Below are positions 37,953 through 46,326 of a stretch of 64,000 nucleotides of DNA, piece by piece (within the stretch, counting starts at the first letter, position 1; every line of letters starts with the position of its first letter). Source of the stretch: Chitinophaga pollutisoli (GTDB lineage Bacteria > Bacteroidota > Bacteroidia > Chitinophagales > Chitinophagaceae); the NCBI RefSeq assembly GCF_038396755.1, contig NZ_CP149822.1, forward strand, positions 1,736,001 to 1,800,000, given 5' to 3'. The notes under the pieces are model-generated. The model saw only the letters and a program-made list of their open reading frames with translations, was not told the origin of the DNA and searched no databases. A program made the position numbers and the translations under genes.

Positions 37953-38782
37953 AATGCTTGGATTTACTTGGTTATTAAGTGATATAAGATCCTGCTGCAT
38001 GCGGACATGGCTTTCCCTGACCGCAAGGCCGTGAGGCGGTACGGTAAATGCGGGATGCGCATATCCGGGCCGGTATTGCTCCGGCGCTTCCGGCATTGCC
38101 GGCGGCTTATGATGTAACTGGGTGGTCCTCCCTATTCTGCTCGACTTTCGCTATTACCGTGGGGGTTGGACCGGTGGAATGGGTGGCCTTGGGCCATTTT
38201 TCATTGATATGTAATCAGGACACTGGGGAAGCCGGCAACAAAAGCCATTTCAATCGATTTCATAACATTGGATTCCCTGACAACAACAATCATTTAACAA
38301 GGATATAAAACTATGAAAAAAGATATAACAAACAAAATTATTTTCTAAACATTATTTTTAATAAAATACAGCAGCACCATCCTTTCTTTTTATTACATAA
38401 TTTCAAATTAGACGAAATATTTCCTAACAAAAGGTTTAGAAAGGAGATAAAATAAGGTTTTAAAACTTCCCTCTTAGTCAGAAAATGCATCGGTCTGGGG
38501 TCGCGTATTTGACTTATGCCGGTCAACTAAAATTCATGCCAGGAAATGCATGCTTGAAGAGCCAGTCCGATGCACTAATGCGGTTATCGTATTTTTAAGA
38601 TTAAATCTCGCATTACTTGCACCAAGTACCTTGTTTTCAACTGTTACAAATTCCTTAACATAGATATCCCGGCATTTAACCAAATGCATGGTTTCAACTA
38701 ATACAAATTGTCCAAAATTAGAGTTTCTCGCATCTCTAAAACCATTTACCCCAGGTGCGTTTTCTTAACGGGTGGGACCCAT
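37953..38782. other. gene-poor AT-rich region
   Basis: About 830 bp with no credible gene. The second half (38300-38760) is strongly AT-rich. It contains a repeated TTTCAACT..TACAAATT motif, two copies of TCTCGCAT and several TGCAT words. No promoter fitting TTTG/TAnnTTTG at proper spacing was found for the lipoprotein gene at 37952. Confidence 0.55.
38635..38709 (+). repeat. two copies of an 18-bp direct repeat
   Basis: TTTCAACTGTTACAAATT at 38635-38652 and TTTCAACTAATACAAATT at 38692-38709 differ at two positions and are 57 bp apart. They lie in the AT-rich gap. Confidence 0.6.
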
Positions 38783-38818
38783 AAAAAACCGGGCAACAGC
38801 GGTAACGCTATTGCCCGG
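38783..38818 (-). terminator. intrinsic terminator of the M48 peptidase gene
   Basis: CCGGGCAA (38789-38796) pairs with TTGCCCGG (38811-38818), with an inner AGCG/CGCT stem. On the minus strand it is followed by six T. Confidence 0.85.
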
Positions 38819-38846
38819 TGCTATATCAAGAAGCATGTCTTCGGAA

Positions 38847-39650
38847 TTATTTGGCAGGCGTGTAATACTTCATGGCTTCGGGCATGAGGTTTTGCAGCTG
38901 CGCGATACGCCGGTCGTCGCTCGGGTGGGTGCTGAGCAGCTCAGGCGGCTTCTGCCCGCCGCTGGCTTTCGCCATACGGCCCCAGAAAGCGATGGATTCC
39001 TGCGGGTTATAACCGGCCATGGCCATGAAGATCACACCCAGGTGGTCGGCCTCCAGCTCGTTTTGGCGGCCATAGGCCATGAGACCCAGCGGTCCGCCGA
39101 CGCCTACTGCCTGCATGAAGATATTCTGGGCCTGGGGGTTCTTGTTGAGCGCAACGGCGCCCGCAATCTGGACCCCCTGGGCTACAAGGCCCTGGCTCAT
39201 CCTTTCGTTACCGTGCCGCGCGATGGCGTGGGCAATCTCGTGCCCCATTACGCAGGCGAGTGCGGTCTCGTTTTGAGTTACCGGCAAGAGGCCGGTGTAT
39301 ACCACAACCTTTCCGCCAGGCATGCACCAGGCGTTCACCTGGTTATCGTTCACGAGGTTGAATTCCCATTTGTAGCTGGCTACTTCGCTCCCCATGCCTT
39401 TCTGGGTCATGTAAGTGGTAACGGCTTTGGCGATGCGGCCGCCAACGCGTTGCACCATTTCAGCATCTTTGCTGGCGGCGGGCGAAACGGCTTTGTTCTG
39501 GGAAAGGAAAGTCTGGTACTCCTGCAGGGCCATGGATTGCATGGTGGCTTCAGGAATGAGGTTCAATTGGCTACGGCCGGTGATGGGCACTCTCGAACAG
39601 GCATATATCAGCCCGGTTCCGGCAACCAATAACAACGCAATTTTTTTCAT
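38847..39650 (-). CDS. M48 family metallopeptidase, lipoprotein
   Basis: A 267-aa zinc peptidase of the BepA/LoiP type. The signal MKKIALLLVAGTGLIYAC has a lipobox (C18). The zinc motif is HEIAH (137-141) and the third ligand lies in NELEADHLG (197-205). The central WCMPGGKVVVYTGLL motif is typical. Related periplasmic peptidases do quality control of outer-membrane proteins. Single gene with its own terminator. Confidence 0.94.
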   Translation of the reverse strand: MKKIALLLVAGTGLIYACSRVPITGRSQLNLIPEATMQSMALQEYQTFLSQNKAVSPAASKDAEMVQRVGGRIAKAVTTYMTQKGMGSEVASYKWEFNLVNDNQVNAWCMPGGKVVVYTGLLPVTQNETALACVMGHEIAHAIARHGNERMSQGLVAQGVQIAGAVALNKNPQAQNIFMQAVGVGGPLGLMAYGRQNELEADHLGVIFMAMAGYNPQESIAFWGRMAKASGGQKPPELLSTHPSDDRRIAQLQNLMPEAMKYYTPAK

Positions 39651-39782
39651 CGGGACATTAATTTAGTAGAAAGGATAATATCGCTGCGATATTAACAAGC
39701 GCAGCATGGCGGTTGTTGCGGCGAAAATACCACTTTACATAACAGCTTGCAATCGTTGTGCCGGATTTACGGGAACGGGAGA

Positions 39783-40427
39783 TCAGATATCGTTTCCGTG
39801 CTTGTTTTTCCTGTTTTTGAAGAGGGGAACTTTGGATTCGCTGCCGCTGATAAGGCGCATAATGTTTTTCTGGTGCGTCAACACCACCATTACCGCGACT
39901 GCGATAGCGAAAATACGGTAGTATACCTCTTCTTCACGGAACACGAAGAGAATGAGCACCGGGAACGCGATGCTGGCGAGGATTGAGCTCAGCGATACGT
40001 ACCTGGTAAGGAAGAGAATCATGAGGAAAACCCCCACACAATACAGGGCAACCAGCGGCTGAATGGCAAGTACCATCCCGAAAAGGGTGGCAATGCCCTT
40101 GCCCCCGCGGAAACCCGCCCAGATGGGGAAAATGTGACCCACTACGGCAGCCAGGCCTAGGCCAACCTGCAGGTTTACCAATTGTTCGGTAGAATCATGA
40201 GGGATAAGGTAGGATAGTCTGACAGCCAGCACGCCTTTCAGCATGTCCACCAACATCACGAACGTGCCGGCCTTGGGGCCCAGCACGCGGAACGTGTTGG
40301 TGGCGCCGGCATTACCGGAACCATGCTCGCGGATATCGATACCGAAAACTCCCTTGCTCACCCACACGGCGGTTGCAAAAGAGCCAATCAGATAGGCGCA
40401 GATAATTAGCAATAATTCTGTCATCAC
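39783..40427 (-). CDS. plsY: glycerol-3-phosphate acyltransferase
   Basis: Integral membrane enzyme that transfers acyl from acyl-phosphate to glycerol-3-phosphate, the first step of phospholipid synthesis. At 214 aa with about five transmembrane helices, it shows the three PlsY motifs: GSGNAGATNTFRVLG (motif 1), GHIFPIWAGFRGGKGIAT (motif 2) and a degenerate motif 3 near LTRYVSLSSILA. prmA lies upstream on the same strand (gap 115 nt). Confidence 0.95.
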   Translation of the reverse strand: MMTELLLIICAYLIGSFATAVWVSKGVFGIDIREHGSGNAGATNTFRVLGPKAGTFVMLVDMLKGVLAVRLSYLIPHDSTEQLVNLQVGLGLAAVVGHIFPIWAGFRGGKGIATLFGMVLAIQPLVALYCVGVFLMILFLTRYVSLSSILASIAFPVLILFVFREEEVYYRIFAIAVAVMVVLTHQKNIMRLISGSESKVPLFKNRKNKHGNDI

Positions 40428-40542
40428 AATAAGTTAGAACTGCTAAGTTAGCAATTAATGTGTTAAAATGAATGTAAAATATACTGCAATGATAAGGTAA
40501 TTACTCAAGAATCAGTAATTAAAATATGATAATTTTTCCACA

Positions 40543-41364
40543 TTAACCGGCGATGAATGAAAGTGCCAGCCAGTGCTCCCGTTCTGCCCGCTCCGCGGGT
40601 TGCAGCCCCTCTGCCCGGGCGGCCTTAACAATTGCAGGTTCGTCTTCCTGCAATATACCACTCAAAATCAATATTCCGCCTTTTTTGAGTATTCTTTTCA
40701 TCTCGCTCATATTAACAAGCAGGATGTTACGGTTGATGTTGGCAAGCAATACGTCGTATGCCCCGCTCTCCTCCCGCGACAGGTTATCGGCCTGCGCAAA
40801 CGACACGTTCCCCGAACCATTCGCCTCCGCATTCTCCTCCGCGTTTTCCACCGCCCAGGTGTCGATATCGATCCCCCGCGTTTCCTCCGCACCTAACTTA
40901 TCCGCCAATATCGCGAGTATGCCCGTTCCCGAACCGAAATCAAATACCTTCTTTCCCACAAAATCAACACCCCGCATGAGCCGCACCACCGACCAGGTGG
41001 TAGCATGGTGCCCTGTCCCGAACGACATCTTCGGCGTGATAATAATCTCATGCTTCACCGTATCGCCCAACGGCGCGTGGAAACCCGCGCGGATGCCGCA
41101 GAAATCCTCCACCAGCACCGGCTCAAAGCTGCTTTCCCACACTGCGTTCCAGTTCGCCTGTTCAATCTTCTCTTTCGTATAATCCAGCCCGTGAGACCCC
41201 ACGAGCCCCATCAGGTTGTTCTCCTCAAAATCCGTTTCGGGTATATAAGCCACGAGCGCATCGGGCCGCTCCTCAAACCCTTCGTAACCCATGTCGCTCA
41301 ATTGCGCGACCAGCACATCCCGCAGCTCCTGAGGCGCGGGAATCGTTATGGCGATGTAAGACAT
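40543..41364 (-). CDS. prmA: ribosomal protein L11 methyltransferase
   Basis: SAM-dependent trimethylation of ribosomal protein L11. At 273 aa from the ATG at 41364 (MSYIAITIPAPQELRDVL); the upstream ATG at 41418 adds 18 polar residues and is less likely. The substrate-recognition domain is at 1-60, then MSFGTGHHATTWSVVRLM, the SAM motif VFDFGSGTGILAILADKLGA and motif IV LLANINRNILL (NPPY-like). Divergent from the next gene. Confidence 0.94.
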   Translation of the reverse strand: MSYIAITIPAPQELRDVLVAQLSDMGYEGFEERPDALVAYIPETDFEENNLMGLVGSHGLDYTKEKIEQANWNAVWESSFEPVLVEDFCGIRAGFHAPLGDTVKHEIIITPKMSFGTGHHATTWSVVRLMRGVDFVGKKVFDFGSGTGILAILADKLGAEETRGIDIDTWAVENAEENAEANGSGNVSFAQADNLSREESGAYDVLLANINRNILLVNMSEMKRILKKGGILILSGILQEDEPAIVKAARAEGLQPAERAEREHWLALSFIAG

Positions 41365-41467
41365 GGCCGCAAGATAATGACATTTTTCCGCCCCCGATTC
41401 CGCATTTTTCTTGGCCATTTCCCCACACCTCTCTATATTTACTTTTTATTAAATATAACCTTATCCT

Positions 41468-42043
41468 ATGAAAAAACGCATCATCCTCGCGGTCCTGCTG
41501 GGCGGCGCTTGCTCCGTATCCGCCCAGTCCACCATCATTCCCCACGAATACGAAAAAAAGGACTCCATCTTCTACCAGGTGCCCAACGCCGTGCTGATTG
41601 TTGACAAGCTGGACTTGGAGGATTACTTCAAAAACCTCGACACCCTGCTCGTGCAAAAGGAATACAACAAAACGGTGTTCCGCAACATCCAGTTCTCACC
41701 GCTCAACCCCGAAGAAGTGCAACGCCACTACGGCCTCGCCAGTAAGTTCTGGACCGCCTCCAAAAGCAATCCCCTCTCCTACAGCACCGACCGGATCACG
41801 CTGTTCTGGAACGATAACGAAGGTATCATCCTCCCGTACATCGACGAGATTCTGCCCGACCTCCTGGAAGCCGGCAAGGTGCAAGTGGTGGACCGCACCA
41901 CCAACAAGCGCGTGAAGCTCTACAAAATGGATTATGAAGACGTGAACGGTAAATCTTTCCGGGTGTTCAGGCTGGAGAAAGGGAAAATAATCTGGCGTGA
42001 AAGCGAAGTGTTCATTGAGCAGGTGTATAACGCCGGCCGCTAA
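41468..42043 (+). CDS. small secreted protein of unknown function
   Basis: A 191-aa protein with a signal peptide (MKKRIILAVLLGGACSVSAQ). The Cys in it is not in a good lipobox, so it is probably soluble periplasmic or secreted. The body has a Tyr/Asp-rich alpha-beta pattern (HYGLASKFWTASKSNPLSY, YKMDYEDVNGKSFRVFRLEKG). I considered a gliding-motility GldN-like assignment but cannot support it. Single gene with a terminator after the stop. Confidence 0.7.
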   Translation: MKKRIILAVLLGGACSVSAQSTIIPHEYEKKDSIFYQVPNAVLIVDKLDLEDYFKNLDTLLVQKEYNKTVFRNIQFSPLNPEEVQRHYGLASKFWTASKSNPLSYSTDRITLFWNDNEGIILPYIDEILPDLLEAGKVQVVDRTTNKRVKLYKMDYEDVNGKSFRVFRLEKGKIIWRESEVFIEQVYNAGR

Positions 42044-42071
42044 ACGAAAAACAAACGGATTTCCTTAAAAT

Positions 42072-42103
42072 AAAAAACGCCGCTCGTAAGCGGCGTTTTT
42101 TTT
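42072..42103. terminator. bidirectional terminator between convergent genes
   Basis: ACGCCGCT (42077-42084) pairs with AGCGGCGT (42089-42096), with A6 before and T8 after. It ends both the small secreted protein gene and pnp. Confidence 0.92.
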
Positions 42104-42122
42104 ATGTAAGCTATTCACACGA

Positions 42123-44456
42123 TTATTGTTCGTCGAATACGGGGCCCAGTTCGGGACCATCGTTCTGTTCAGTTTGCTGGGAAGGACGGGGCCCGCGATC
42201 GCCACGGTCACCACGATCTCCGCGGTCACGACGGTCTCCACGATCACGATCACCACCGCCACGGCGGTCGCCACGGTCACGACGGTCTCCGCGATCGCCA
42301 CGGTCTCCGCGTTCTTCGCGTTCGGGGCGTTCTACGTAACCTTCGGGTTTGGGCATGAGCACTTTACGGCTGAGTTTGAACTTGCCGGTTTTGGGATCGG
42401 TGCCTACCAGTTTCACTTTCACTTTGTCGCCTTCGCTCAGTACGCCGTCCATATTTTCGAGGCGTTTCCAGGAAACTTCGGAGATATGGAGCAGGCCTTG
42501 TTTGCCGGGGAGGAATTCCACGAAAGCACCGTAAGGCATTACGCTTTTCACAACGGATTCGTATTCTTCGCCCACTTCGGGTTGGGAAACAATGCCTTTG
42601 ATCCATGCCACGGCTTTGTCCAGGTTTTCTTTCTGGGTAGCGAAGATGGATACTTCACCATGCTGGCCAACTTCTTCGATATTGATATTGGTGCCGGTTT
42701 CGCGTTGGATTTCCTGGATAACTTTACCGCCGGGCCCGATCACCGCGCCGATGAATTCACGGTCGATGGTCAGTTTCTCCATGCGCGGAGCGTGCGGTTT
42801 CGGTTCAGGACGGGCAGCTTCGATGGTATTGTACATGCCATCGAGGATGTGCAGGCGGCCCTGGCGGGCTTGTGAAAGCGCTGCACGCATTACGTCCATG
42901 CTCAGACCGTCTACTTTGATATCCATTTGCACGCCGCAGATACCGTCGCGGGTACCGGTAACTTTGAAGTCCATGTCACCGAGGTGGTCTTCGTCGCCGA
43001 GGATGTCGCTCAGTACGGCCCATTTGCCGTCGGCAGCGCGGGAGATGAGGCCCATTGCGATACCGGATACGTGTTTGGGCAGGGGAACGCCAGCGTCCAT
43101 GAGGGCGAGGGAGCCTGCGCAAACGGTAGCCATGGAGGAGGAACCGTTGGATTCGAGGATATCGCTTACTACGCGCACGGTGTAGGCGTAATCGCTCCCG
43201 GGCATCATTTGCTTGAGGGAACGTAAAGCCAGGTTACCGTGGCCCACTTCGCGACGGCCGGGGCCGCGCATCATCTTCACTTCGCCGGTGGAGAAGGGAG
43301 GGAAGTTATAGTGGAGGATAAATTTAACGTAGTTGGAAGTGGCGGCAGACTCGATCAGCAGTTCGTCGTCGGGGGTACCGAGGGTTACTGTGGTGAGGGA
43401 TTGCGTTTCGCCGCGGGTGAACAGTGCGGAGCCGTGGGGGCTGGGCAGCAGGTCAACTTCCATGGCGAGGGGGCGAACCTGGTCGAGCACGCGGCCGTCG
43501 AGGCGGATGCTTTGGTCCAGGATCATGTTGCGCACTACCTCTTTTTCCAGTTTATGGAAATATTTGCCGACGAGCGGGGCGTCTTCTTCGGAGAGTTCGC
43601 CCAGGTGCTCTTTCACTTCTTCTTCGATTTTGCTGAAAGCTTCGCTGCGCTCGTGTTTGCCGAGGGCGGATTTGGAAACTTCGAGGATTTTGCCGGCGGC
43701 AAAGGCTTCGATTTTCGCTTTCAGTTCTTCGTTGGCGTAAGGCAGGGTGAATTCGCGCTTGGCGGGGTTGCCGATAAGGGCGCGGAGTTCTTCCTGTGCT
43801 TTCACCTGGATGCGAATGGCGTCGTGCGCGAGTTCGATGGCCTTGATAAGGTCTTCTTCCTGGCACTCTTTGGATTCGCCTTCCACCATCATGATATTTT
43901 TCTCCGTAGCGGCCACGATGAAGTCCATATCGGCTTCAGCGAGCTGGGAACGGGTGGGGTTGATGATGTATTCGCCTTTCACGCGGCCGATGCGCACTTC
44001 GGAGATGATCTCCTGGATGGGAACGTCGGACACGGCGAGGGCTGCGGACGCGGCCAGTGCGGCCATGGCGTCGGGCATGATTTCTTTATCGGAGGAAACA
44101 AGGGTTACCAACACCTGAACATCACAAAGATAATCATCGGGGAACAGGGGTCGCAGGGCGCGGTCGATCAGGCGGGAGATCAGCACTTCGTAGTCGCTCA
44201 GCTTGCCTTCGCGTTTGAAGAAGGAACCCGGGATACGGCCTGCGGAAGCGAATTTCTCCTGGTAATCCACGGTGAGGGGGAAGAAAGACTGCCCGGCTTT
44301 GGGCTCTTTATTGGCCACCACGGTAGCCAGCAGAATACAATCGCCGCAACGAACGGTAACGGCACCGTCGGCCTGGCGGGCCATCTTGCCGGTCTCGATC
44401 GTCACTTCACGACCTCCGCCTATATCAAATTTAACCGAAGTAGGTGTGAGATTCAT
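42123..44456 (-). CDS. pnp: polyribonucleotide nucleotidyltransferase (PNPase)
   Basis: Phosphorolytic 3'-5' exoribonuclease. At 777 aa from the ATG at 44456 (MNLTPTSVKFDIGGG); the ATG at 44504 would lie inside the rpsO-pnp hairpin. Two RNase PH domains are followed by a KH domain (REFIGAVIGPGGKVIQEIQRETG) and an S1 domain (YESVVKSVMPYGAFVEFLPGKQGLLHISE). The C-terminus is a low-complexity tail of Arg-Gly-Asp repeats ending ELGPVFDEQ. It follows rpsO, the common order, across a hairpin. Confidence 0.97.
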   Translation of the reverse strand: MNLTPTSVKFDIGGGREVTIETGKMARQADGAVTVRCGDCILLATVVANKEPKAGQSFFPLTVDYQEKFASAGRIPGSFFKREGKLSDYEVLISRLIDRALRPLFPDDYLCDVQVLVTLVSSDKEIMPDAMAALAASAALAVSDVPIQEIISEVRIGRVKGEYIINPTRSQLAEADMDFIVAATEKNIMMVEGESKECQEEDLIKAIELAHDAIRIQVKAQEELRALIGNPAKREFTLPYANEELKAKIEAFAAGKILEVSKSALGKHERSEAFSKIEEEVKEHLGELSEEDAPLVGKYFHKLEKEVVRNMILDQSIRLDGRVLDQVRPLAMEVDLLPSPHGSALFTRGETQSLTTVTLGTPDDELLIESAATSNYVKFILHYNFPPFSTGEVKMMRGPGRREVGHGNLALRSLKQMMPGSDYAYTVRVVSDILESNGSSSMATVCAGSLALMDAGVPLPKHVSGIAMGLISRAADGKWAVLSDILGDEDHLGDMDFKVTGTRDGICGVQMDIKVDGLSMDVMRAALSQARQGRLHILDGMYNTIEAARPEPKPHAPRMEKLTIDREFIGAVIGPGGKVIQEIQRETGTNINIEEVGQHGEVSIFATQKENLDKAVAWIKGIVSQPEVGEEYESVVKSVMPYGAFVEFLPGKQGLLHISEVSWKRLENMDGVLSEGDKVKVKLVGTDPKTGKFKLSRKVLMPKPEGYVERPEREERGDRGDRGDRRDRGDRRGGGDRDRGDRRDRGDRGDRGDRGPRPSQQTEQNDGPELGPVFDEQ
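42195..42325 (-). repeat. coding repeat: Arg-Gly-Asp tail of PNPase
   Basis: DNA units based on CGTGACCGTGGCGAC and CGTGACCGCGGAGAT code for a run of RGD, RRD and RGGG steps about 40 residues long after the S1 domain. The strong repetition makes this segment prone to copy-number change. Confidence 0.85.
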
Positions 44457-44486
44457 ACTTGTGTGAGGATTAAAATAGTATACATA

Positions 44487-44522
44487 CAAAAAAACTATTC
44501 CCAACCAGAATAGTTGGGAATA
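44487..44522 (-). terminator. rpsO-pnp intergenic terminator/attenuator hairpin
   Basis: CTATTCCCAAC (44494-44504) pairs perfectly with GTTGGGAATAG (44512-44522). On the minus strand the hairpin comes after rpsO and is followed by seven T, before the pnp start at 44456. It should end part of the rpsO transcripts while letting some continue into pnp. Confidence 0.82.
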
Positions 44523-44542
44523 GCGCTATCAATAAATTCGGA

Positions 44543-44815
44543 TTATTTTCTGATACCTAACTTCTCGATGAGGGCACGGTAGCCGGAGAGGTTGGTTTTA
44601 GACAGATAAGAAAGCAAACGCTTTCTCTGACCTACCATCTTCATCAGTCCGCGGTGTGTGGAGAAGTCTTTTTTATTTTGCTTCAGGTGAGCGGAAATGC
44701 TGTTGATACGCTCGGTTACCAGAGCAATTTGCGCTTCAGTAGAACCGGTATTCTTTTCGCTACCACCGAATTCCTTGAAAATGTTCGCTTTCTTTTCTAC
44801 AGTTAAGTAAGACAT
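44543..44815 (-). CDS. rpsO: 30S ribosomal protein S15
   Basis: A 90-aa ribosomal protein that binds 16S rRNA in the platform. The sequence has family features such as KNTGSTEAQIALVTERINSIS, HLKQNKKDFSTHRGLMKMVGQRKRLLSYL and the end YRALIEKLGIRK. It is followed by pnp. In E. coli the same pair is linked, with pnp partly read from the rpsO promoter. Confidence 0.98.
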   Translation of the reverse strand: MSYLTVEKKANIFKEFGGSEKNTGSTEAQIALVTERINSISAHLKQNKKDFSTHRGLMKMVGQRKRLLSYLSKTNLSGYRALIEKLGIRK

Positions 44816-44854
44816 CTTTGATAAAATAAATTATTACTCGCTATTTTTCCGGTG

Positions 44855-44886
44855 CAAAGGTAAGAAGATAAATGGCAAGTTCCAAA
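44855..44886 (-). promoter_or_regulatory. rpsO promoter
   Basis: On the minus strand TTTG (44886-44883), 20 bp, then TACCTTTG (44862-44855). Predicted start near 44848, 33 nt before the rpsO ATG. Confidence 0.65.
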
Positions 44887-44928
44887 TAGAATTATTTGGA
44901 ACACCCTACCTGTAAACCAATGCTTTAT

Positions 44929-45621
44929 CTATACAAAATTTACTGCTGCATTGTCCGTCACCTGCCCGTTTTCCGTGCGCAGCACGCGCGACGGGAACTT
45001 CTGCAACACGATGTAATCATGCGTCGCCATCACGATCGTAGTACCGTCTTCCCGGCAAATCCGGAACAACAGCTGCATGATCCCGTCGGAAGTTTCCGGG
45101 TCCAGGTTGCCCGTGGGCTCATCCGCCAAAATCAGCTTCGGCCCGTTCAGCAACGCCCGCGCGATATCCACACGCTGCTGCTCCCCGCCCGACAACTCAT
45201 ACGGCATCTTAAACCCCTTCGTGGCCAGGCCCACCTTATCCAGCACGTCCGCAATCTTATCCTCAATCTGCTTCTGCTCCGTCCACCCCGTGGCCTTCAG
45301 CGCAAACTTCAGATTCTCATGCACCGTGCGGTCCGTCAGCAACTGAAAGTCCTGGAACACCACGCCCAGGTTCCGGCGAAGGTAAGGCACCTTCTTCCAG
45401 TCCATCTTCGTCAGGTCGAAACCCGCCACCTGACCGGAGCCTTCCCGCAACACCAGGTCGCCGTACAGCGTCTTCAGCAGGCTCGACTTCCCCGTGCCCG
45501 TTTTCCCAATCAAATACACAAACTCGCCCTTATTGATCGAGATGTTCACGTCAGACAGGATCAATGAACTCCCCTGGTAAATATTAGCGTTCGTCAGCTG
45601 GACTATCGGTTGATCAACCAT
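44929..45621 (-). CDS. FtsE-like ABC transporter ATP-binding protein
   Basis: A 230-aa ATPase of the FtsE/LolD type: Walker A GKTGTGKS (39-46), Q-loop VVFQDFQLL, signature LSGGEQQ (143-149), Walker B LILADEP (163-169), and the switch His in MATHDY. Similarity to FtsE is good (LSDVNISINKGEFVYLIGKTG), which with FtsX regulates cell-wall hydrolases at division. However, no ftsX or other permease gene is adjacent, so the partner is elsewhere. A possible -7 (minus TATTTTTG, 45649-45642) lies just upstream. Confidence 0.9.
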   Translation of the reverse strand: MVDQPIVQLTNANIYQGSSLILSDVNISINKGEFVYLIGKTGTGKSSLLKTLYGDLVLREGSGQVAGFDLTKMDWKKVPYLRRNLGVVFQDFQLLTDRTVHENLKFALKATGWTEQKQIEDKIADVLDKVGLATKGFKMPYELSGGEQQRVDIARALLNGPKLILADEPTGNLDPETSDGIMQLLFRICREDGTTIVMATHDYIVLQKFPSRVLRTENGQVTDNAAVNFV

Positions 45622-45681
45622 TAATTTCCTGTTTTAAAATCCAAAAATAATTAAATCCTTGTCATCCACCCGCATTCAATA

Positions 45682-45721
45682 ATAACTATAAAATTAGTTT
45701 GTAAACTAAAATAATAGTTAT
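45682..45721. promoter_or_regulatory. nested 40-bp dyad, probable BlaI operator
   Basis: Inner arms TTAGTTT (45694-45700) and AAACTAA (45703-45709), and outer arms ATAACTAT (45682-45689) and ATAGTTAT (45714-45721), share one centre at 45701/45702. The -33 TTTG (45698-45701) of the plus-strand promoter lies in the middle. BlaI-family repressors bind dyads as dimers, and the blaI-like gene is downstream, so this is probably its own operator. Confidence 0.65.
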
Positions 45722-45728
45722 ACATTCG
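45698..45728 (+). promoter_or_regulatory. probable promoter of the blaI-blaR1-like operon
   Basis: TTTG at 45698-45701, 19 bp, then TACATTCG at 45721-45728, one mismatch from TAnnTTTG. Transcription would start near 45735, leaving a 220-nt leader before the BlaI start. Confidence 0.5.
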
Positions 45729-45806
45729 TTACAGCATCGGGAAATGCGGAATTCCGGTGACGGGACAGCGCTTTTCAGGCGCCCCTCAGCAATGGCTCCG
45801 TACAGA

Positions 45807-45829
45807 TACAGTAGGGATACCGTACTGTA
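45807..45829. repeat. second dyad in the blaI-like leader
   Basis: TACAGTA (45807-45813) and TACTGTA (45823-45829) form a 7-bp inverted repeat with a 9-nt centre. The half-sites resemble the TACA...TGTA pattern known for BlaI/CopY operators. Confidence 0.5.
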
Positions 45830-45954
45830 ACCGTACTAAAACAAAAACCGGCAGTCCGGTAAACAACCGTAAAAAATACAACCGCATAGGCGGATGTATC
45901 ATCAAAAATAATTCCATCGGGCTTTCAAACCGCCCCGCCATAAACAGCGACACA

Positions 45955-46326
45955 ATGAAAACACTGACAAAAGCCGAAGAACAGATCATGCAAGCCCTCT
46001 GGGCGCTCGGCCCCTCTTTCGTGAAAGACATCATCACCGTGCTCCCGGAGCCGCAGCCGCATTACAATACAGTTTCCACACTCGTTAAAATCCTCGTCGA
46101 CAAAGGATTTGTGGACTTCAAGGCTTTCGGGAAGAGCCACCAGTACTACGCGCTTGTTTCCAAAGCCGAATATAGCAGCCGTACCGTGCAAAATCTTGTA
46201 AAAGGGTACTTCGGCGGTTCCTTCGCCAACCTGGTATCGTTCTTTGTCAAGGAGAAGGATATCTCGGTCAGCGACCTGGAACAGTTGCTGGAAGAAATTA
46301 AAAAATCTAAAAATCAGCACCCATGA
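45955..46326 (+). CDS. BlaI/MecI/CopY family transcriptional repressor
   Basis: A 123-aa winged-helix repressor. Start at 45955 (MKTLTKAEEQIMQALWALG) fits the family; the frame is open further upstream but without resemblance. The DNA-binding part is VKDIITVLPEPQPHYNTVSTLVKILVDKGFV, followed by the KSHQYYALVSKAEYSS wing and a C-terminal dimer helix. BlaI repressors are inactivated by cleavage by their BlaR1/M56 partner, which follows here with a 4-nt overlap (ATGA). Confidence 0.94.
   Translation: MKTLTKAEEQIMQALWALGPSFVKDIITVLPEPQPHYNTVSTLVKILVDKGFVDFKAFGKSHQYYALVSKAEYSSRTVQNLVKGYFGGSFANLVSFFVKEKDISVSDLEQLLEEIKKSKNQHP

Noticed and set aside
41468..42043. Possible gliding-motility GldN-like protein
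   Set aside because: Length and motifs do not match what I know of GldN, and no other gld gene is nearby.
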